Below are positions 23,330 through 32,747 of a DNA stretch of 64,000 nucleotides, piece after piece (the first letter of the stretch is position 1; each line of letters begins with the position of its first letter). The notes under the pieces were generated by a model, which was not told where the DNA came from, searched no databases, and saw nothing but the letters and a program-made list of their open reading frames with translations. Source of the stretch: Neostapfia colusana (Eukaryota > Streptophyta > Magnoliopsida > Poales > Poaceae); contig JASWHV010000003.1 of assembly GCA_030760725.1 (NCBI GenBank), positions 57,488,517 to 57,552,516 of the forward strand, in the 5' to 3' direction. The translations under genes were made by a program, and so were the position numbers.

Positions 23330-23600
23330 ATATTCCATCGAACTCCGCCACATAGTCCACATTTCCTGACACGAGCAAGTAATGCAGGCACACCTCTGGG
23401 GAGGAGAACCCGCCGTGCCCCATCATGAGCAGCAGTGCGGCCCTCCTCACAGCAGCGTGGCGGAGGACGGCGCATACGAGGTTGGGTCGGGCGCTATCCG
23501 ATAGCGAGGAGATGTGGTCCGGCGCCGGGTGCGGGAGGAGGCGGAAGCGAGCGGCGTCAGGAAGTAGGGGGCGAGGGCCCTCATGGCCTAGGAAATGCTA
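23330..23600 (-). other. GC-rich open segment inside CACTA, possible captured gene fragment
   Basis: Unlike its surroundings this block is GC-rich and has a minus-strand frame reading PDHISSLSDSARPNLVCAVL and MGHGGFSSPEVCLHYLLV. I do not recognise the protein. CACTA elements often pick up host exons, so capture is plausible but unproven. Confidence 0.35.
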
Positions 23601-23845
23601 TTAACCTAAACCTAAGCATATATAATAACAATAACATAACAAAACAACAACTCTAAACAACAACATAAAAACATAACAACAACGAATCCTAAAGCATGAA
23701 TAACTCCTAAACAACAATAACTCCTAAACAACAACATATAACAACATAACAACAACAAATCTGTCGTATATTAAGCATTATTAAGTATGAATAACACAAC
23801 AACAAATCTTAAACATTATTAACCTAAACCTAAATACATATAATA
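23600..23845. repeat. AAC/ACAACA-rich low-complexity tract
   Basis: Degenerate repeats of AACAACAAC, ACATAACAAC and CTAAACCTAA within the CACTA element. Confidence 0.75.
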
Positions 23846-24179
23846 ACAAGTAATTTACAACGGACAACTATTTAGTGAAATTATAAACTACTATTCTATC
23901 TACATGAGCACAATTACCAACTAATTAGCATAATTATCAAGTAATTGAATTAATGGTTAGAATTACTTGCGGCGAGGGAGATGTATGGCGAGGGTGACGA
24001 ACAGCGAGGGGGACGGACGGCGGCGGCTACGCGGGGCGGCCGCGCAGGGGTGGTGTCGCCGGCGGGGTGGGGGTGCCGGCGTGGAGGAGCGGGCGGCGGT
24101 GGGGCGCGGCGCGGGGCGGCGGTGGCGCGACAGGTGGGGGCGCGAGGTGAGGAGAAAAGAACTCGGGCCGGGCCCGTAG

Positions 24180-24487
24180 GATTTATACGAAGTATATACG
24201 ACGGCCTTTTCAAGATACGACAGCCAGCCGCAATGGCTGTCGTATATAATTGCTATATACGACAGCCTCGGTTTGGCTGTCGTATATAACTGTTATATAC
24301 GACAGACTAGGGTTGGCTGTCGTATATAACTGCTATATATGACAGCCATGTACTAAACGACGGTTGTACTGTCGTATATAAACTTATATACGACAGCCTC
24401 TGCTGACCGTCGTATGTAAGTTTATATACGGCAGCTTGCCGTCGTATGTTATACAGGCTGCCGTATGTTGCCCTGTTTTCTGTAGTG
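24180..24487. repeat. CACTA right subterminal repeat array
   Basis: Repeated TATACGACAGCC and GGCTGTCGTATAT units in alternating orientation up to the terminus CTGTAGTG. The motif is a variant of the left array, with ACAGC in place of ACGGC. Confidence 0.85.
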
Positions 24488-24490
24488 AAT

Positions 24491-25914
24491 TACCGAATTC
24501 CACCTTGTATAATCAGCCATGTGTTTTATATCATTTCTTTCGAAAATGGAATTGCATTCCAGTTTCTGTGTGTACGCAAAAAGTCAGACACATACACAAC
24601 ATGATTTATTACATAATTTAAAATAAAAGAGAAATATATAAATTTAGTAGACAAATATTTGTACTAAATGTCATCTGCATCCAATGTGTATTGAGTTCTT
24701 CCATCATCTCTTTAAGTGTTTGTTACTAATCTACCACCACCAGATAAATATTGCTAATTTATCTAACAATTTGTCATGTGTGGATCCAAAACACCTAGAC
24801 CTCCGTCGATGACGAGACAAACTATTGGTCCGCTAAATCTATATGAGCATGAAAATAAGCATATGGGAGATCCACTGGAGGCACACTATAGGGATAGCGA
24901 GCCCTCTAAATATAAGGAGGGTCAACACAACCATAGGACAAAATCGCATGACCTTCACTTGAGATTCTCCAAGACAACACTTTAGAGGGTGTGTGATGTA
25001 AAAGCCCATACACACGTCCATCAATAGTTCAATTAGATTTTCATCTTGAGATACAACAATATAAGAGCACCAAGACAACACCCCCATGGAGCTAAACAGG
25101 CAGTGTATCAAGGCATCATTGTTGTCACCTGCAGCAAGTCGATTTAGGTTTTCACTCGGTTTCTCCCCATTGCCATCATCATGGAAGGAATCACGGAAGA
25201 AATCGATGAGATCCCTGCCACGTGCAAGGAGTCTCTAGTGGCATCAAGATAGTAGTGTCACCTTTAAATGAGAGACGCTCGTGTGTGGCAGACGGGGCGT
25301 CGTTTGGCTGCGAGGCCGGACCGTAGCAGATTCACATAAATAGGCATTTTGATGGGTGCACGGCTACTGAGCTTCCTCATGCCTCAAGATCCACGCCTGA
25401 CAAGGCGTCGGGCTTGCCGCCGCGGCCAACGAGACGGGGAACACAAATGTTCAACCCGTGCTTATGGGCTAGGGGCTGGAGGTAGTGCTTAAAGATGGCC
25501 ATGGCGAGGTACATGGAGGCGACGATGGCGGTGGCCACAGACCACAATGATACCATGCTCTTGCCGTTGTCTAGCTGCCGCAACCGTAACTCCTGGACGC
25601 TGCGGCCCGCCCTATCGCCCCAGAGCGTAGGATCCTTCCTTTTGTCATATAAGGAAAGATGGCTGCTGCTTTTGTTATCATCTGATTAGTAGGCAAAATG
25701 AGTAGGTAAATAGGTATTTGGGTGTTAAGTTTTATGTTTGCCTAGCTTTCATCGCCAACAACATACTTATTTTATCTCGTGTGAGGAGAGCATTCAGTTT
25801 TAGTATTGTTTCACCTCTTTAATTATTTTGCCAGAATGATTCCTCTGTTGGAGAGTTTTTTCCAAACCTTTACATCCCATTCTCACACTCTGACTGGAAA
25901 TTTGTGCTTCTTAT
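24491..25914. other. PLR1 intron sequence between CACTA and exon D
   Basis: Mostly AT-rich without recognisable genes. A GC-rich minus-strand frame at about 25377-25650 reads LWSVATAIVASMYLAMAIF, a likely membrane segment, and ends LVGRGGKPDALSGVDLEA. I do not recognise it; it may be a captured or stray gene fragment. Confidence 0.45.
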
Positions 25915-26016
25915 GGTATCATTCGTGCCGTTGGTGTCAGCAATTACGGCCCGAAGCAACTTGTGAAGATCCACAGTTATCTAGCCTCTAAAGGTGTTCC
26001 CTTGAGCTCAGCTCAG
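25915..26016 (+). pseudogene. PLR1-like exon D remnant
   Basis: Open over its full length: GIIRAVGVSNYGPKQLVKIH then SYLASKGVPLSSAQ. VGVSNYG is a signature AKR motif. The sequence after the last Gln codon is ATACCTGC, so the donor GT appears to have become AT. Confidence 0.88.
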
Positions 26017-26084
26017 ATACCTGCAGGAAATAATTAGCCCTATGTCTCGTAGAACTCTTGGCTCAGTATTGCTTAATTCGAAAG

Positions 26085-26252
26085 TATTAGAGGGCTAATG
26101 GTGGATGTATTAGATGATTGATAGTGCTGAGGTACAGGTCTGATTATATAGAGGAATTAGGAGGGGGAAAAGTACTAAACTACCCCTAACCCTAATCTCT
26201 CTCTAATAACTAATATGCCCCTGTGACACACACTTAATTACAGTGTCTAACA
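26085..26252 (-). repeat. Copia-2 3' LTR
   Basis: On the minus strand it begins TGTTAGACACTG and ends CCCTCTAATA. The polypurine tract (a C-run at 26253-26263 on the + strand, followed by GCAGTC) abuts it. Confidence 0.93.
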
Positions 26253-28851
26253 CCCCCCCCCCCGCAGTCACAACATCTAGCCACTGCAGATGTTGAGACT
26301 GGACCAAACTCGAAGAACAACGATGACGGGAGGCCCTTCGTGAAGATGTCGGCGAACTGCGTCGTCGTCGGGACATGGTGTACCCGAACCTCGTCGTGTG
26401 CCACCCGCTCACGAATAAAGTGGAGGTCGATCTCCACATGTTTCGTACGTTGATGCTAGACCGGGTTGGTGGAGAGGTACACGGCGCTGACGTTGTCGCA
26501 GTAGATGAGGGTGCTCCTGGCGACGAGAGTGTGGAGCTCCTGAAGCAGCTGCTGGAGCCAGGAGGCCTCAGTCACGCCGTTAGCCACGGCGCGATACTCC
26601 GCCTCAGCACTCGAGCGCGACACCACGGGTTGTCGCTTTGAGGACCAGAAGACGAGGTTACCGCCCAGGAAGATGGCGTACCCAGAAGTAGAACGTCGTG
26701 TGTCCGGACAGCCTGCCCAGTCAGCATCGGGGTACATGACCAGCTCGGAGGCCGTGTCACGTCGAAGGAGGATACCGTAGTCGAAGATACCTCGCAGTAC
26801 CGAAGAGTCCGCTTCACAGCGGTGAGGTGCGGCTCGCCCGGGTCATGCATGTGGAGGCACACCTGCTGAACTGCATACGAAATATCTCGCCTGGTGAAGG
26901 TGAGGTACTGAAGAGCACCTGCAAGACTCCTGTAAGTAGTGGGGTCAGAGACGGGTGTCCCGTCGGTAGCGGAGAGCTTCGCGTGAGTATCCACTGGAGT
27001 GGAGCACGGCTTGCACTCAGCCATGCTCGCTCACTGGAGGATATCCAGGTAGTACTGTCGCTGGTGAAAGAATAAGCCGCCTGGTCGGTCCTCGACCGCA
27101 ATGCTGAGGAAGTGGTGGAGACGGCCCAGATCCTTCATAGCGAACTCCTGCTGTAAAGCAGAAATGGTGCGCCGAAGCGGAGCCGGACTAGACGCTGTTA
27201 GTACAATGACATCGACGTACAGTACGAGGTAAGCAGTGTCACTGCCACGTCGATAGACAAACAGCGAAGTGTCCGACTTAGCTTCGACGAACCCCTGTGA
27301 GACCAAGAAAGAGGCGAACCGGCTATACCAGGATTGCGGTGCCTGCTTCAATCCGTACAGGGATTTGTTCAGCTTACAGACCATGTCTAGGTGAGCTGAA
27401 TTAACAAACCCCGCTGGCTGACTGCAGTACACCGTCTCAGTCAGTGTACCGTGGAGGAAGGCATTCTTGATGTCCAACTGGTGGACAGGCCAAGAACGTG
27501 AGAGAGCCAACGATAGAACGGTACGAACCATTGCCGGCTTTACCACCGGGCTGAAGGTCTCGTCGTAGTCGACTCCAGGGTGCTGAGTGAAACCCCGGAT
27601 TACCCACCGTGCCTTGTACCTCTCCAAGGTACCGTCCGCCTTCTTGTTGTGTGTGAACACCTACTTGCCCGTGACAACATTGCCACAACCATGACGGGGA
27701 ACCAGGTCCCAGGTCCGGTTGGCAAGCAGAGCCTCATACTCTTCCTTCATAGCGCGGCGCCAGTGAGGGACGGCGAGGGCGCTACGCACGAAAGTAGGTA
27801 TGGGTGAGATCGAAGAATAATTGTCGGTGGAGAAGTCGTCGACGAGAAAGCAGCTCCGGCGAAGCGCTGAACTGGCCGAAGACTCCCGGACGCACGTCGA
27901 GTAACCATCGGGTGGACATGACCAGGATCCCCGTGGAGAAGAGGAGGGTTGTACATCAAACGCTCGAGTACAACAACCTTCTCTCATCTCGGTGCCACAC
28001 GCGGTGCAGCTGGAGTCGGACCGTCCCCCTATGCTCGTCGCTAGTAGGCAAGTACGGGGTCGGCAAAGTGAGAAGTCATCGTCGGTGCTGCTCCTGGTGC
28101 GTATGGTGACGTCGGGCTTGCTACAGGTGATGTCGGGAAAGCTGAGGTCACGCGTGGTGCAGTAGTCGGCGTCGGGGACGTCAAGGCCGCGCTTGGCGCA
28201 GCAGGCATCGTCGGGAACACCGGGGCCGCGCGTGGTGCAGTGGGTACGTCGGGGGTACCGAGGCCGCGTGTGGCGCGGCTGGTGGCATCAGGGACGCCGG
28301 TGCCGCGCGTGGCGCAGCAAGTGGTGTCAGGGACGTCGGGGCCACGTAAGGCACAGCAGGTGGCGTGGAAGACACCGAAGTCGTGCGTGGTGCAGCGGGT
28401 AGGTAACCTGCAAGAGGTAACCGACAAGTTCGCTGTACAGGAGCGGCCTCGGGGTCAGTAGAGAAGAGGGGATCCAACTCAGCAACGGAGTCAGAGGACG
28501 GGGTGGAAAAGGGAAAGGAAGACTCGTCAAAGACGACGTGTCGGGAGATCAAGATACGATGGGTGGTGGGGTCAAGGCACCTGTACCCCTTATGGTTAGG
28601 GGATACCCAAGGAAAACACATTGAGTTGAGCGAGGTGCAAGCTTATGGGGGAGCTCTGGCAGAGAGGTTCGGGTAGCAAGCGCACCCGAAGACTCAAAGA
28701 TGGTTGTAAAGAGGATGGGTGCCGAACAAAGCAAAGTGAGGGGTAGGAGCACTAATCGCCTTAGTAGGAAGGCGATTAATGAGGTAGGTGGCAGTGTGAA
28801 GCGCCTCCACCTAGTAGCAAGCAGGGGTAGAAGCCTAAAACATCAGGGAAT
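26253..28851 (-). pseudogene. Copia-2 linker, reverse transcriptase and RNase H
   Basis: RT occupies 27660-27031 (YKARWVIRGFTQ; QLDIKNAFLHGTLTETVY). The catalytic motif is YVDV instead of YVDD (27200-27215), which would abolish polymerisation. RNase H is at about 26737-26260 (DADWAGCPDTRRSTSGYAIF; SSAEAEYRAVANGVTEASW; DIFTKGLPS). A TAG at 27661-27663 and frameshifts elsewhere break the frame. The linker (28621-27700) is rich in Ala, Pro and Thr. Confidence 0.88.
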
Positions 28852-29142
28852 GCATGACATCGTTGGTGGTCCGAATCATGCGCTCAGCCTTGCCGTTCTG
28901 GGGGGGGGGGAAGTGTACGGGCATGACATGCGCAACTGAACACCGCGAGAAAGCATAAAGTCACGGAACGTAGAGTTGTCAAACTCGCGCCCGTTGTCGC
29001 ACTGGACCACACGAATCGCGCACCCAAACTGGGTGGACACCCAAGCGAAGAAGTGAGAAAGAGTACAGAAAGTATCAAACTTCTGTCGCAAAGAAAAAGT
29101 CCACGAATAGTGTGAAAAATCATCAATGACCACCAAGTAATA
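28852..29142 (-). pseudogene. Copia-2 integrase core fragment, sense with the LTRs
   Basis: Reads VVIDDFSHYSWTF, VQCDNGREFDNSTF and MSCPYTSP, then a C-run indel and continuation into the linker. It is an inverted homologue of 30896-31182. It starts exactly at TATTACTTGG next to the inverted block. Confidence 0.88.
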
Positions 29143-29190
29143 TGGTATCAGCTAGGAACTAATTAGGATTAGGGCCTAACCCTAACCCTA

Positions 29191-30100
29191 ATGACCCAGG
29201 CCCAGCCGACGCCGCTGCAGTGGCCCTGTGCCGCCGCCGCCAGTGCCCCGCGTGCCTGCGCTGCCGCCGGAGCAGCGGCCGCCGCCTCTGAGGAGCTGTG
29301 TGCCTGCACTGCCGCGCCGCCTGCTCGTGTTGCCGCCGCCGGTGCGCAGCATGGCCACGCCACCGCACCACCTAATGGGGCCGCCATCTCTGTCGCCGGC
29401 GCACCCCCAGCCCGCGCCGCTGTGCCCTGGGCCTCCACGCCCTGGGGCGCCGCCGTCGGATCCACGCCCGTACCAACCGGATTTGGGCCTGACTGGCAGG
29501 CGTCCGGGGGTGCAGCCGCTAGACCCTGGCCAACAGCAGCCACGCCGCTCGCCGCCGCCACTGTCGCGCATCCCACCCACGCAGCGGCGTCACCTGGAGG
29601 GACTGCCGCCGCTGCAGCCGGCGCTTCTCCCGTCCGCGCCGTCGCGCCCTGGGCCGCAGTGCCCTGGGCTGCCGCCAGATCCGCGCCCGGGCCGCCCGAT
29701 TTCGGGCAGAGCCGGGGCGCCGCAGCCGCCCTGGGCCGCCACCGCGCCGCAGCCCTGGGCCGCTGTAGGACCGCCCCGCTGCCACCATGCGCCACCGGCG
29801 CTCCTGCAACCCCTAACGCTGCCGCCCCTCGAGCCGCTGATGTCGCCTGGCCCGCCGTCGTCACCTCTGCAGCGCCCCACGATCGCGCCGCTACCTGGCC
29901 CTCAACAGCTGCAGTCGCCCCTTGGGCCGCTGGTCCTGCCGCCCCCCACAACGGTGCCGCCTCGCCTGCCGTCGTTGCCTCTGCAGTGCCCCACGACGGC
30001 GCCGCTGCGTGGCCCGTAGCAGCTGCAGCCGCCCCTTGGGCCGCCGGTCCTGCAGCCCCCACGACGGCGCCGCCTGGCCTGCTGCCACCCTTGGAGGTGC
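29191..30100 (+). pseudogene. Copia-2 gag-position region, Ala/Pro-rich, capsid-less
   Basis: The frame opens at the leader ATG (29191, MTQAQPTPLQW) and runs 376 codons to 30321, but consists of Ala, Pro, Gly and Thr stretches. Long open frames also exist in other frames and on the opposite strand, as expected for GC-rich low-complexity DNA. Near-repeats of roughly 90 bp (units around 29870-30080 with CTGCAG, CCCCACGACGGCGCCGC and CCTTGGGCCGC) are visible. No capsid sequence like that of copia-1 is present, so the gag core seems deleted. A real protein product is doubtful. Confidence 0.5.
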
Positions 30101-30476
30101 TTCTCGGCTGCCATCGACTGATGTACCTGGATCGGTTGTTGCCTACTCTATTGGCACCAGCGTCGAGGGTCCGAGCGTGTTGTCTTCCTTCCCAGCACCG
30201 CCACCGCTGGGGCATGTCGCGATCCGTTCTACACCGTCGGTCTACCTGGGGGGTCTCACGCCATCTGACCCTCACTGGGTGGTGGACTCCGGTGCCTCGT
30301 ACCACACCACCCCTGACGTAGGTATCCTCTCCTCTACCCGCCCTTCCCGTCCCTCTAATCCTTCATCTATCGTTGTTAGGAATGGGTCAACTCTTCCAGT
30401 CACCTCGGTAGGTGACTCGGGTTCGCCGGATTCGTTTCACCTACGTGATGTTCTTATTGCTCCTGACATCATTTAG
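30101..30476 (+). pseudogene. Copia-2 protease region
   Basis: The frame ending at 30476 reads HWVVDSGASYHTTPD (about 30277-30321), with the aspartic protease DSG motif, then SSIVVRNGSTLPVTSVGDSG. A TAG at 30474-30476 stops it before the integrase part. This corresponds to 3205-3380 of copia-1. Confidence 0.85.
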
Positions 30477-31187
30477 CACCTTCTTTTCGTCGTTTTACTA
30501 CTGACAACCATGTTTCCCTTGAGTTTGATCCTTATGGTGTAACTGTGAAGGATCTTACTACTCGATGCATTCTCTTTCGCTGTGATAGTACAGGTCCCCT
30601 GTACACGATGCGTCTTCCTGCTTCCGCTCCGCGTCTTGCCCTGACTACGACAGCTTCTTCGACCATTTGGCATCGTCGGCTTGGCCACCCTGGTGTTGAT
30701 GCTATGTCGAAGTTGTCTGGTAGTTCAGTGATTTCGTGTATTCGGGGTACTCATGAGTCTCTTTTCCATGCTTGTCAGTTGGGTCGCCACGTTCGACTTC
30801 CTTTTCCGCACTCTGTCACTCGTGTCGAGCACATCTTTGATTTGATTCACTGTGATCTTTGGACTTCACCTGTTCTTAGTGTTTCTGGATGCAAGTATTA
30901 CTTGGTGGTCGTTGATGATTTTTCGCACAATTCGTGGACTTTTTTTCTTGCGACAGAAGTTTGATACTTTCGGTACTCTTTCTCACTTCTTCGCTTGGGT
31001 GTCCACCCAGTTTGGGCGCACGATTCGTGCGGTCCAGTGCGACAACGGGTGCGAGTTTGACAACTCTACGTTCCGTAACTTTCTGCTTTCTCGCGGTGTT
31101 CAGTTGCGCATGTCATGCCCGTACACTTCCCCCCAGAATAACAAGGCTGAGCGCATGATTCGGACTACCAACGATGTCATGCTGTGA
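30477..31187 (+). pseudogene. Copia-2 integrase copy in the inverted block
   Basis: The zinc-finger part reads SSTIWHRRLGHPGVD and CHACQLG-like HACQLGRHV; the core has VQCDNGCEFDNSTF and CPYTSPQN, then KAERMIRTTNDVML and a stop at the junction with the primer-site complement. An extra T-run base shifts the frame near 30945. It is roughly 94% identical by eye to the inverted copy at 28852-29142. Confidence 0.88.
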
Positions 31188-31192
31188 TACCA

Positions 31193-31360
31193 TATTAGAG
31201 GGCTAATGGTGGCTGTATTAGATGATTGATAATGTTGAGGTACAGGTCTGATTATATAGAGGGATTAGGAGGAGGAAAATGACTAAACTACCCCTAATCC
31301 TAATCCCTCTTTAATGACTAATATGCCCCTGTGACACACATTTAATTACAGTGTCTAACA
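31193..31360 (-). repeat. Copia-2 5' LTR
   Basis: Same termini as the 3' LTR, followed on the + strand by the target duplication GAAAG (31361-31365). The TATA-like stretch TATATAAT lies within it on the minus strand. Confidence 0.93.
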
Positions 31361-31380
31361 GAAAGTACCAAGTCATGCGG

Positions 31381-31532
31381 GTTCAGTTCTCGCTACTTAG
31401 CATGGGCGATGAGCAGATAGAACAGAAAGCCATGTGTGAACCACTGGGGATCCGTCTCAACACATACAGTCCACTTGGATTAGGGATGCTTACCGGAAAG
31501 TAGGGCGCTTCTAATCTTCCAAATGGACCAAG
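31381..31532 (+). pseudogene. PLR1-like exon E remnant
   Basis: Reads VQFSLLSMGDEQIEQKAMC then EPLGIRLNTYSPLGLGMLTG, K and a TAG at 31501-31503 where Tyr is expected. It ends NLPNGPR at a normal GT donor. The acceptor before it reads GG instead of AG. Confidence 0.9.
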
Positions 31533-31624
31533 GTGATCAGCTCTCCTTTTTTTACCTGAACTCTTGTTTTGGCACTTAAAGAGCACATGTTTGTAGGGTG
31601 TATTTTTCTGTCTCGACACTGCAG

Positions 31625-31697
31625 GTTTATGTTATTCCAGCAAATTCTTCCTTGGTGGAGTCTTTATTGACCTGTTTCAGAAGGATTGCAGAACCTT
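31625..31697 (+). pseudogene. PLR1-like exon F remnant
   Basis: Starts after an AG acceptor: FMLFQQILP, then a one-base shift, then LVESLLTCFRRIAE. This matches the AKR helix region before the last exon. Confidence 0.8.
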
Positions 31698-31745
31698 CAT
31701 AGTACGATGTAATCGGAATCACAATATGTACTCTTTCCTCTTATA

Positions 31746-31864
31746 CTCCCTCCGTTTAAAAATATTTGACGTTGTTTATTCAAAGTTGAACTAACCAACG
31801 TTAAAAATTTTAAACGTAGGGAGTATCAATATACGCCACGTCAAATATTTTGAAACAGAGGGAG
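31746..31864. mobile_element. Stowaway-type MITE (Tc1/mariner-like) in PLR1 intron
   Basis: It has termini CTCCCTCCGT and ACAGAGGGAG with TA on both sides (31744-31745, 31865-31866). The sequence GGGAGTATCAATATACGC occurs at about 31820 and again at 31861, so part of its end has been duplicated. Confidence 0.8.
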
Positions 31865-32146
31865 TATCAATATACGCGAGACACCCGTTAGGGGCTTTTG
31901 AAAAGAAAAAAGGATTGCAGAAAAGAAGGGGAAAACTATGTCTCAGGTAAGCGACCACTAATTGTAGAATGGTTGTGAAAATCACCAAACTGGCTATCTG
32001 ATCAGTGATTCTACATTAACATATTTTATAATTCTTTCCCACTACTGTTATGTGGGCAATACCACAATAGCATGACATTTCATCGTCGAAATGTTTCTTG
32101 TGATTCAGTGTTTGATAACTGTATGCTATTTATGCTGTGAACGCAG

Positions 32147-32331
32147 GTGGCCATAAACTGGTGCATCTGCAAGGGCACAATTCCTATTCCGGGCGTGTAA
32201 ACGGTCAGGCACTCGAGGAGAACTTCGGCGGGCTCGGCTGGCGTCTGAACCCGGCTGAAATCTCAGAGCTCGAATCCTCTGCGATGGCTGCTCCGAAGAA
32301 AATGATCCTGAACGTCTTTCAGACAGCCTGA
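32147..32331 (+). pseudogene. PLR1-like last exon remnant
   Basis: After an AG acceptor it reads VAINWCICKGTIPIPGV, then TAA where Lys is expected (32198-32200), then a one-base deletion. The correct frame resumes as ALEENFGGLGWRLNPAEISE and ends KKMILNVFQTA with TGA at 32329-32331. Confidence 0.9.
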
Positions 32332-32747
32332 ACATACGCAGTAATCTCAACAACAAACGTCTCTTCGGACACAAGTATCAGAAAGAGCACCCTCTGCCGA
32401 TTTCATACTGGTGCCATTGTGCCCAAGTAAGACCAAAGCCATTGTAAATCCTTCTAAAGTGATTCAGTATGAGGTTCCACGTGGGCATATATGTGCATGT
32501 ATCATGTATCTATGTACCTGCGGCTGCAAGCTGTTTGACCGAGCATAGAGAGATCAAGTAATCTGGAATCAATTAAGACACGTTTATTCAGTTCCATTTC
32601 CATGTTCCCTGAGATCAAGCGGCTTACATTGGCATACATCTGAACCGGAGGGATCAGACGGCGCTTAACCTTACTTAAATGGTGCGGAAGAGGCTATGCG
32701 GGTGCGACCCCACAAGCAAGCATACACAGGACGAGTGCCATGCGTTG
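32332..32747. other. Intergenic, convergent 3' ends
   Basis: Lies between the 3' end of the PLR1-like pseudogene and the 3' end of the methionine gamma-lyase gene. It probably contains the 3' UTR of the latter. No further feature was seen. Confidence 0.5.

Larger units (their letters stand above)
20436..24487 (-). mobile_element. CACTA DNA transposon (En/Spm superfamily), complete ends
   Basis: The ends are CACTACAGG at 20436 and, on the other strand, CACTACAGAAAAC ending at 24487. The 3 bp target duplication AAT is at 20433-20435 and 24488-24490. Both subterminal regions are packed with TATACGACGGC-type repeats in both orientations. The minus strand carries a decayed TNP2-type transposase and a spliced second gene. 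At 4.05 kb it is shorter than autonomous elements and lacks the C-terminal part of the transposase. It lies in a PLR1 intron. Confidence 0.93.
29143..31192 (+). other. Inverted internal block of copia-2
   Basis: It begins TGGTATCAGC, the family's primer-binding site, with the family leader and gag start. It ends TGATACCA, the reverse complement of the primer-binding site, directly against the 5' LTR. The 10 bp inverted repeat TATGGTATCA/TGATACCATA brackets it at 29141-29150 and 31185-31194. Confidence 0.88.
26085..31360 (-). mobile_element. Copia-2: chimeric copia element with an inverted internal half
   Basis: LTRs of 168 bp each (26085-26252 and 31193-31360) and the duplication GAAAG (26080-26084 and 31361-31365) define a single 5276 bp insertion oriented on the minus strand. 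RT, RNase H and part of integrase (26253-29142) run with the LTRs. The block 29143-31192, containing primer-binding site, leader, gag-like region, protease and integrase, runs the other way. It is the same family as copia-1. By eye the LTRs differ at about 12 of 168 positions. Confidence 0.92.
720..32331 (+). pseudogene. PLR1: Pyridoxal reductase (PLR1-like aldo/keto reductase) pseudogene split by nested transposons
   Basis: Seven exon remnants in order on the + strand (720-940, 1056-1146, 20305-20382, 25915-26016, 31381-31532, 31625-31697, 32147-32331) follow the plant plastid pyridoxal reductase sequence from near its N-terminal beta strand to the C-terminus. That enzyme reduces pyridoxal to pyridoxine with NADPH in vitamin B6 salvage. 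Readable pieces include VVIATKFAAYPWR, GQLHWS, VGVSNYGPKQLVKIH, YSPLGLGMLTGK and VAINWCICKG. Damage includes stop codons in at least four exons, several frameshifts, a donor read as AT, an acceptor read as GG, and introns enlarged by three transposon insertions. The transit peptide exon is not visible. The family assignment is firm; PLR1 rather than another AKR rests on remembered similarity. It is non-functional as read. Confidence 0.85.

Noticed and set aside
29228..30019. 263-codon Pro-rich + strand frame and several minus-strand frames in copia-2
   Set aside because: All frames of this low-complexity GC-rich block stay open by composition; none has recognisable domains.
29143..31192. Inverted block as a separate nested copia insertion
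   Set aside because: It has no LTRs or target duplication of its own and begins and ends exactly at primer-site sequence belonging to the host element.
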